NCBI RefSeq assembly: GCF_001039355.2
Contig: NW_019773548.1
Coordinates: forward strand, 253,647 to 317,646
Length of the DNA: 64,000 bases
Source of the DNA: Lingula anatina
Taxonomy: Eukaryota > Brachiopoda > Lingulata > Lingulida > Lingulidae
Direction: 5' to 3'
Below, in pieces: positions 56,468 to 64,000 of the stretch (the stretch's first letter is position 1; every line of letters begins with the position of its first letter). A model generated the notes under the pieces. It was not told the DNA's origin and did no database searches. It saw only the letters and a program-made list of their open reading frames with translations. Position numbers and translations under genes: made by a program.

Positions 56468-56698
56468 AAATGACATTGTTGGTAACGTCAAACCGCTCCC
56501 TATTGAAAGGTGCATTTTAACTTTAAAAAGGGGGGTAAAGAAGACAAAAGAAAATGTAGTGTATTAGAGAAGCCGAGGTCATGCGACCTAGATTTATTTC
56601 ACCTCATTCATTCAGTTGGCTGTTTGCTCAGTAGGATTTGAGATTCTGGCTCAATGTAAGTTTTGGCTTTCCACGTGCCATTTGAAGCACGCATGTTC

Positions 56699-56782
56699 GT
56701 CTTCACAGTATCAGGTCTTCGTTTTTTTTTTTTTTTTTTTTTTTTCATTTGAAAAGTGGTCTTCACAGTATCAGGTCTTCGT
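56699..56782 (+). repeat. 24-bp direct repeat flanking a poly-T insert
   Basis: The 24-bp stretch beginning GTCTTCACAGTATCAGG occurs at 56699-56722 and again at 56759-56782, exactly 60 bases apart. Between them are about 22 T and a short tail. Confidence 0.85.
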
Positions 56783-59067
56783 GTTAGATTCCAGTTTTGT
56801 AGCTGTGCATTTTTAAAGAGCGTACCTACAGTATATGTATGCCCGCAGTTAACGAAGATTTTTTGTATTAGTTTTGACAGCATTGAGGGGGTATTTATAT
56901 TTTAGACACATCAGTATTGGTTACATTCAGTACTTTATAGCGAGGGGGTGTTCAAAATATTTGATGCTTTTTCAAATGGGAATTCAAATTTCGAAGAAAG
57001 GAGGAATGTCTTTCGGTCGAAAGCTCAGACTTCGGGGGTTCTACTCCTGCACCTCTCTCAACTCGCCCCTGTAATGTTTATTAAAATAAGGCAAGTCTTA
57101 ATCAATGTGATGTGAAATAATCAAAAAGTTATTATTTTTACTTTTTTATCGCTCAACATTCCAAAAGTGGTGCCATTAATTTTCAAATGGACAATTTTTA
57201 TTCAAACATAGGGTTTATTACTTGTGACATAGCAAAATGTAAACATCACGGGTGTAAATATGTTTTTGGAGCGCTCTGTGGAAATTCTACGTCACTTACT
57301 GTGCTTCATTATTTGTGATAACGAAAGATAAATTTTTGCTAAAATTATTTAGTACTACTTTGTTTTTTAACTGTGATTGGGTACTAAAATTTGTACTTCA
57401 AAGAAGAAGTTAATTTGGCGCTGGGGTTTTACATGATAATTTTACGTTTGCAATTACTAAAAATAAAAATATCTGTTACGTGGATGCTGACACAAAGCGA
57501 GAATCGCTTCGTGGGTTTTTGTTATGTCACGCAATGGTTCTTATGTGCTTTATTATTGTACAAGCGAAATGTGTGCGTATGCAATTGTAAAAAATAGCTC
57601 TGAACACGTCTTAGTACGTTCAGTGCGCGTACTTTTTGTCGCAATAATGTTTTTTATTTTTAATGTATGTTTTGATACTGATATTTCTTCCTAATAAAAT
57701 TGTATTGTACTTAAATAATAACCACTGTCTGTTTTGATTGTCGAAGGGAGGGGGGAGGCCAATATTGCCAATTTAAAAGAGTAATATAAACTGTACGAAA
57801 ACGCAGGATATATACAAAGTTGAGTCTTGATAATAAAGATAATTTTAGGCAATAGGCCTTCTCTTCGCAATCTCAACTGTCGCATTTGACTCAGCCGCTG
57901 TCTTTATCTCAACTGTAGCAATAGTTAGATCAAAGAACCTTCCATTACCCTCTAGCAGGGCCACAGATTGATTTTTCACTAGATATTAAGAGATATGTCT
58001 CTGGTTAAATAGATGGCTAATCTCTGTACTGTCGCCTCAGCAACAATGTCCACAGAATAATAAATGCGGCCCTGGTGGTGGGTAACCTTTCATCAATATG
58101 CTCCCGTCCGTAACTGTGAACTAGAGGACAGCTGAGTGTTGAAGTCAACTCCAAACTTCTGGCTGTAGAGAAAAGTGTATAAGCCAAAGGCATGTATGGT
58201 AAAATTTAGTAAAAATCAATGTGGCCCCCGGGCCCGGAAGATATCCGCCCGTGCTCGGTTTGCGCGGTGATGACGTGAAAGCCAGTAAAAATGATTTCAA
58301 ATACAACGATGATTATGATCATGCCTGTTGAAAAGCTCACTATTTTACTTGAGATTTTTGGTATATTTTGAACAGCTAAACTGCCATCGAGATCTTTTTC
58401 ATCAATTTGATCTAAATATCTCAGCGGGGATTCTTGCTCAGACGCAGTCAGTGCGATCAGCTTAATTGTCTAGCACGCCCTCTCGCAAAGCAACATGAAC
58501 AACATCATGGACCACCAAGTTTTCCTGACTTTACACATGAGTACTTACTTTATTAACACAGCCTCTACTCGAGAAACTTGGGTTTCATTTTAATATTCAT
58601 ATCACAGACGCACACCCATCTACCAGTACCGGTTATATACAGTAGGTAGACCGTGAGGTGTTTTTTCATAAGACCTTATTTGTCCAGTCACATCAGTTGC
58701 CCGACGTTTAGAAAATATGCAACCCTATCTTTGGAAAATAGCTAACTGAAATCGCGCCATTAAAATGAAATTTTCGGTAACAAAAAACAAATGGTCGCTA
58801 CTCAGGTGTTGTAATACTGCAACCCCGCTTTTTAACCATAAAAAATGCAAACATTTTTTCTTTTTATGCATATGGCGAGCCTTAGAGCACTTTGCATTAC
58901 ATCTGTGGGCTCTGTATTATTTCTTTCATATCTTGTGCGTTCTGTTGGGGGTTCAATGCCTTTATTGTCTCCAACAATAGTATAAGCAGATTTACCTTGT
59001 CCCGACTATATATACATGTAGCTGGCGACCTCATTTCAGTCAACACTATGTGAAACGTGCTGTCTAA
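56783..59067. other. Intergenic region without recognised genes
   Basis: 3' UTR of the preceding gene (AATAAA at 57693-57698), then AT-rich DNA. Nothing else supported. Confidence 0.5.
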
Positions 59068-59135
59068 GGCATGTTTATTAAGTTCGCAGACTGTGGAATT
59101 CTTAAAATACCTGACCTAAAAAAGCTACACACACT

Positions 59136-59136
59136 N
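59136..59136. other. Single N, probable contig join 3
   Basis: The N interrupts the Tc1-like transposase frame; no transposase continuation is found to its left. Confidence 0.7.
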
Positions 59137-59930
59137 AAGCCATGGATGCTTATGCAGTCCCACACCATGATGAATATGCTGCTCCGGGTTCGAAAATTCA
59201 GTGCATGTGGTTCAAATGCTTTACCAGCAGTTTGCCAGCATAGTACCCGTCTGTCATCAGAGGTCAGACCAAAGCGACACTCATCAGAAAAAAATATATA
59301 GGACCAATTGTCATGAACTGTCCAGTTCCAGATCCTGTTGACCCTAGTTTACTCTACGTTGCCTGTTTTGTAACGATATCAGAGGTTTCAGTCGTGCTAC
59401 CCTGCTGTACACTCTCAGAGCAAGTAACCGACGCCTAGCAATTTTCACAGACACATTCTTATGTGTGAAATTGTTCCACTGTGTTGTCAACTGACAAGCA
59501 GTGTCGAACTTTGACAACCTGGACATCAAAATCAGTCGTCGGTCTTCACGGCCAGTATTTTTTTCTTTGACGACCCATCAGAGGCAATTTGTCTCTTGAT
59601 TCAGTGTTTCTATACCGAGACCGGACCCTCTGCACGGTTCTGACTGAACAATTCAATTGTATCGATATTCTGACATTGCTTATATTCCGCCTCTTCAGGT
59701 TAATAACTTGCACCTATAACCGTTAGATAATTGCCTGTATCTTGCCATATTGGAGGAAGACAGGAATAACATTTGCTGTACATGTACAAGACCAACAATA
59801 CAATTCCATGGTATAGCGTTTTTATACTCATTAGTCACATTATAAGTAGACCAGGCATTATAAGTACCCAAGATCTGCCTACTTTTATTACTCTGAGGTA
59901 GGGGGTGACACTTCTTTTGTCCAGTGTGTG
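59137..59930 (-). mobile_element. Tc1-like DNA transposon, decayed and truncated
   Basis: Reads on the minus strand from about 59930. The outer end, reverse complemented, contains CACTGGACAAAAGAAGTGTC, a Tc1-type terminus next to TA. The transposase remnant runs through a helix-turn-helix region (VQRVRSRYRNTESRDKLP near 59640-59590), the linker with LTTQWN (near 59480) and the catalytic segment with FFSDECRFGL (near 59285-59255). A shift of frame in an A-run near 59565 and in-frame losses near 59345 show decay. The 3' part of the gene and the other terminus are missing beyond the N. Confidence 0.8.
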
Positions 59931-60193
59931 TAGTTGCGCCATAGCACTGTTACGTTACGTAGGGTCCCATAGAATAAAAAAATATATGGGATTCTATGGA
60001 AATTTAACGACATTCATTTACTATACGTTAACCGATTTGATGGCGTTATTTTCCTTTACGGTTGACTAGGATGGCATTGTAAGATCGTTTTATGTGGTTT
60101 TAAAGTTTATCACACCCGTTTTTAAACCATGTAGCGTTTTTTACGACAATCGTTTTTTAAGCAATCGAGCTAACAGCCGAGCCTGCTTCCAGA

Positions 60194-61704
60194 ATGGCTG
60201 ACACATCCCCAAAAAAGGAGCACGACTGGACGTCTGAAGTTGTCATAAGACAAGCTCAAATGAGCGATGTTACTGGGATCTTCAACCTCATGAAGGAGGT
60301 CCAATGGAATTTCAGTAAAGACACCATCGCCACTTTGCTAAAAATCGTTGAAGAAGGCGGAGAGTTCATAGTTGCAGACTTGAACGGGCTGGTTATTGGT
60401 AAGGGCGTTTCTCTCTCTCTCTCTCTCTCTCTCTGCTAGGTTTCGTTAAATGAAACCCTGCCCACTCTGGTGGCGGGGACCTGAGAACAGGCTTAAAGGC
60501 CGTCGTTCTGTGAACTCCTTCAAAAGAGGAAGCTGCATATTAATGTTTCATTCGAAAATTTGACCTCCTATCTGACTCTTTCAATCAAGAAGAGGTCACC
60601 GTTAAACATTTAAGAGCACTGGCAGGGACTGGTTCAAATGCAACATGTGCCTTGAATTAGCAGCCTTACTGGGCTAAATAAAATGTGCTGGAGCAGTAAT
60701 GGTATCTATAGTTATCTGGATATGTTTCTAGCACAGCTGCTGAAATCTCTACTAGTATTATAAAAAATATGCAAATTATCCCCGACCTATGGGAAACTTC
60801 GTAGTCAGCCTACATGTATGTGTGCGGTATTTTACTAAAAAAGTAACACTACTACTACTACTACTATTTAATAATGATTAAATTGTCTTTAAATTTTCTT
60901 TAAAGTCTGAAATCGATCAAAGATTTACATGAAAAACTTCACAATAGCATTAACAATTCCAAAAAAAGTGTTTTTGAAAATCACGATTTGAAAGAGAGTT
61001 TACCAAAATACTATTTTCAGTTTAGTATTAGAAGTATACGAAGACATAAAGTACTGTGAGTATTTCAGTACTAGAATTAAACGATTTCCGTTGAAGATAG
61101 ACGAACTAATTGTCATTTGCATGATTCAGGTGCTCGTGTCGTCTTCATACTAGACCACGAGACTGCGTCTGTTGGATTTTTCGCTGTAAAACCTGAATAT
61201 CGAGGAAAGACTGTTGGTAGGTAGCCTGCATAGAATAAGTTGTTTGTTAAACTTTTGAGCAAAAACATAGTCAAGCTAAAAAAGCACTCAGGGATTGTAT
61301 ACTCCACCAAGACAAATAATTAACCAATGATAAACCATTAATTGATAATTGGACCATCACTAAAACCATATTGCATTTAGTTCAGGCTATGAATGACGTA
61401 TCCTTAATATTTCATCAAAATCCATCCATAGCTATTTGCATAATGATGCTAACAGGAAGACAAAGTAGCAAACAGGCTAACAGAACCAAAAACTAAAACG
61501 AATTCTGATTGGTTCCAGCCAAGCAAATAGCAGCCCGTGTCCAGAGCATTATAGGGGAACGGAACCTTATACTGTGGTCATTGCCACCACGGATAGCACC
61601 AAATATGAAAGTTGGGATGCAGCTGAGCAATGGAAGTTACTGTCGTTTATTCTACTGCCGAGGAAAACTGGACCTTACAACACTTTCCCCAGAACAAACA
61701 GCAG
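60194..61704 (+). CDS. GNAT-family N-acetyltransferase, partial
   Basis: Transfers acetyl from acetyl-CoA to an amine; the substrate is unknown. Three phase-consistent exons: 60194-60398, 61130-61216 and 61519-61704. The N-terminus (IRQAQMSDVTGIFNLM) is a typical GNAT beta1-alpha1 entry. SVGFFAVKPEYRGKTV, then AKQIAARVQ across the third junction, forms motif A with the acetyl-CoA loop (R-G-K-x-V-A/G-K). The start is the first ATG, preceded by CTTCCAGA, so a 5' exon may exist. After 61704 the frame ends in a good donor (GCAG then GTACGT). A possible last exon is 62092-62123, adding only about 10 residues. If the family has a second C-terminal domain it is missing here or lies beyond repeats. 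A CT repeat starts just after the first donor. Confidence 0.75.
60408..60434 (+). repeat. (CT)n tract after a GNAT-gene 5' splice site
   Basis: About 13 CT units, starting 10 bases after the donor of the first coding exon. Confidence 0.9.
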
Positions 61705-61843
61705 GTACGTTGTAGCATGGACCTAATGGTTGTAGTCAATTTATAATGATTTTCGGAAGAGACTCCAGGGGGATCAAAATCTGGAATTAAGTCCAGGGGT
61801 TGCATGGTTTAACGTTATTGGCTGTTGTAATGCATGTTTGCAA

Positions 61844-61886
<43 letters not shown>

Positions 61887-62390
61887 TTGGTGGGGGTGGG
61901 GGTGGGGGGTTGGGTAGGGGTGGGGGGGTTAAATGCAGACGGATAAAATGTGCATTGGTTTCTTTAAAGTATCAAGTTTAAAATTATAAAATTAGTCTAA
62001 ATATGTTAAACTTTATTTGGTGGAGATGTTATGTATGTTTTTACTAATATTAATAATTTTGTTGTGTGTTTATCTTCTCGTCTGTTTAAAGAGCGTACAT
62101 ACGTATTGCTCAGCACTGACTGAACTCAACTTGGCAGATTCACTTTCTGGGTAGCTTTTCACAGTACATATCTTTGACCATCTTACATACATATATATAT
62201 ATCCATGTACATAGTCTGAACGCCTTACGGTGGATCAACAGAATCAAACTTATTATAACACTTGTAATGACGTAAATATTATCTCAGTGAAATTAATTTT
62301 AAAGTTACTAGACAGTATACCTAGCCAATATGTAGATAACAAACAGCAAAAACATTGCAAAAAAAAAAAAAAAAAAAAAAATAAAAAAAA

Positions 62391-62476
<86 letters not shown>

Positions 62477-62680
62477 AAAACAATAATAATTGTATATAGT
62501 AAAGCACTCAGATATACCTCCTTGTGGCTGAGACTGTTTTGCAAGTTTTGCAAATAAGAACTTCACCGAATCCTGGAAAGAAATTTACTATTCTGGATGA
62601 CGAAAAACGCGGGTTTAACGCTTACATGTAAATACATTTTATTGTTACTCACCGAAAGCTGCTTTATAAAACTCAATTAC
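61705..62680. other. Low-complexity spacer between GNAT and HEPN genes
   Basis: Contains a (GT)n and G-rich tract (61849-61927), a candidate last GNAT exon (62092-62123) and a long poly-A plus (TA)n stretch (62360-62471). No further gene is supported. Confidence 0.6.
62360..62471. repeat. Poly-A followed by (TA)n
   Basis: About 48 nearly pure A bases followed by more than 30 TA units. All ORFs over it are artefacts of the repeat. Confidence 0.95.
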
Positions 62681-63260
62681 CTTTAGCATCCAGAGGCACA
62701 ATAAGAAGCTTGTCGTAGTCATCGCTGCTATATATTGGTGACAGTGACAGCAGGACGTGCTTGAGGTCTTTAAACTCTGCCTGAAATGTTGTGTCAGTGA
62801 TGCCAGGACTTCCATGCATGTGGTTATTGCGGTAAGTCTTCACTCTACCAATGTTGGCCTCTATGGAGGTGTCGGAAGCTGGTGGGTTTTCCCATTTAGC
62901 ACGAGGGTTCAGATTGGTGATGTTTCGTAATAAAACAGCTGCCAGTGTAATATCTAAGTCCTGCGTTGTGACAGTAGTTGAAGGGGTGCCAGAGGGGTAC
63001 AGGAGTTTCATTTGACTCGAGTTCATTACCTTTCTCTTTTTCAATAACAGAAAGGAATGTTTGACTTGTTGATTGTCAAGTACGTCAAAAAGTTTGTCAG
63101 TTTTATTTGGATCAAACAATCCTGGATACGCTGCTTGTAGCTGAGTCCTGAGAACATCTCGAAGCACGTCAGTTGCATACTCTAAGAGCAGTTGCATGCG
63201 GAAATAATTTTCTGTTTCATTTCTTGGGATTTCAGGGGGTATTCCAGCTGTTGTTGCCAT
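62681..63260 (-). CDS. DZIP3-type HEPN domain, first coding exon
   Basis: A minus-strand exon of 193 codons plus one base, from ATG at 63260 to a donor (AAAG then GTAATT) at 62681/62680. The helical pattern and the segment TYRNNHMHGS (R144, H149) match the HEPN superfamily, whose RX4-6H motif is the ribonuclease active site. The closest family I know is the DZIP3-like HEPN, found in animals fused to NACHT/NLR-type or RING ligase modules and expanded in marine invertebrates. The following exons, off to the left on the minus strand, were not found, so the rest of the protein is unknown. It may be a complete small gene, a fragment, or the start of a longer receptor. The family assignment is from memory of motifs. 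Confidence 0.6.
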
Positions 63261-63376
63261 AGTTACCTATCAACCCATATGGTCTTACACCTGTGAAAAT
63301 GAATACAATATATCAGAATGGCTGCTAAAATATTACCTGTAAACCTACAGGTACAATAAGTGGATCATCTACAACA

Positions 63377-64000
63377 ATGTACTGTAGCTGTACGGCTGGT
63401 GTGACCGTAACTGGCGCGTTTAAATATACTCCTCAATGTCTTTGTACTTTAAATGCAAATTTCGTTTTTCGTCACGGTGAAAATTTTGGTCACCGTGTGA
63501 GAATTATGACCTTGAATGCATATAGGGGCAGTCCTTTAGATATTTCAAATCAGATGGCTATTGAGGCATTTCTGAAAGGTCTTTTGGATAAAGATATTGT
63601 GGACAAAATTTTGTTCATGGAGCCAACAACTCTTGAACAAGCTATTGAAAAAGCCTGCAATTTACATGCCAATATGCAAATCTATGGTCATAAAACCTCA
63701 CGTATTAGAAAGGTATCTTTTGGGAACAGTACGGTGAAGATGAAGGAGATAATGCGCAGGTGAGAAATGCTCAGATAGATGTTCAACGTAAAAGTGATTT
63801 TAACTCGCCTATGAAAGCGCAGTACATTGACCAAGTTGTATCACGTTTAGAACAATGTGTTGAGAAGTTGTATTCAGCAATACCGAAAATTCAGGTGTCA
63901 CAATCACCAACAAAATTGTCTCCTTCAAGGTCTCCTTCACGGTCCCCTTCACAAAGGTGTTACAAATGTGGTGAGCTTGGGCATTTCATCAAGAATTGTC
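63377..64000 (+). mobile_element. LTR-retrotransposon gag region, partial, frameshifted
   Basis: A plus-strand gag-type sequence that runs off the right edge. The first frame (to about 63720) carries AIEAFLKGLLDKDIV and LEQAIEKACNLHANM, typical of Ty3/gypsy-type or related gag proteins. Around 63717-63724 (a TTTTGGG run) the frame moves by one base and then stays open to the edge, through SPSRSPSRSPSQ and a CCHC zinc knuckle (CYKCGELGHFIKNC at about 63958-64000). The protease and polymerase genes and both LTRs are outside the window. Its 5' start is unclear because the frame opens only at 63377. The shift implies decay or a base error. Confidence 0.75.

Noticed and set aside
62230-62553. ORFs across the poly-A/(TA)n tract, translating to K, F and IY runs
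   Set aside because: Pure low-complexity repeat.
63714-63724. Programmed minus-one frameshift in gag
   Set aside because: The run is not a canonical X-XXY-YYZ heptamer in the zero frame, and the shift lies inside gag rather than at a gag-pol border.

Overview
The window is eukaryotic nuclear DNA. It is AT-rich and microsatellite-rich, with multi-exon genes and GT-AG introns. The animal gene set (FTCD, ZMYND11, a GT10 fucosyltransferase, a DZIP3-type HEPN exon, piggyBac and Tc1 elements) points to an invertebrate, most likely a marine lophotrochozoan such as a mollusc. That placement is an inference. The two near-identical duplicated blocks look like the two alleles of a highly heterozygous individual.

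Layout. 1-9.4 kb: formimidoyltransferase-cyclodeaminase (FTCD) on the minus strand. Its exons 1-7 are at 6887 down to 3376, with the seventh cut by an N at 3375. Exons 1-2 and the upstream DNA occur a second time at 1-3374. 9.4-12.4 kb: intergenic DNA with microsatellites, one orphan ORF and a degenerate TCACACC-type repeat field. 12.4-29.8 kb: ZMYND11 (BS69) on the plus strand, 14 coding exons and 667 residues (winged helix, PHD, bromodomain, PWWP, coiled coil, MYND), head-to-head with FTCD. Its large intron (13143-23625) holds an intact 4.0 kb piggyBac element (16078-20099) and a duplicated 2.7 kb block joined at an N (20120). 29.8-35.3 kb: UTR and intergenic DNA. 35.3-36.5 kb: an alpha-1,3-fucosyltransferase broken by one frameshift. 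36.5-41.3 kb: intergenic DNA with three short inverted-repeat elements (MITEs). 41.3-51.4 kb: a three-exon gene for a 610-residue coiled-coil protein. 52.9-56.5 kb: a gene for an unrecognised 331-residue protein. 59.1-59.9 kb: a decayed Tc1-like transposon ending at a third N (59136). 60.2-61.7 (perhaps 62.1) kb: a GNAT acetyltransferase. 62.7-63.3 kb (minus): a HEPN exon. 63.4-64 kb: the gag part of an LTR retrotransposon running off the edge.

The main structural conclusion concerns the three single Ns. Two fall exactly at the edges of near-identical duplicated blocks and the third cuts a transposon. They are best read as contig joins. The duplications are then probably unmerged haplotypes rather than real tandem duplications. 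In the second one the two haplotypes appear to differ by a piggyBac insertion: the filled TTAA site is in one block and the empty TTAA site in the other. No operon-like cooperation is visible. FTCD belongs to histidine and one-carbon metabolism, ZMYND11 reads H3.3K36me3 chromatin, and the two coiled-coil-type genes share X-box-like promoter motifs that hint at a ciliary role. I found no convincing new multi-gene system. The most original material is the filled/empty piggyBac site, the internal architecture of that element, several small inverted-repeat families and the HEPN exon.
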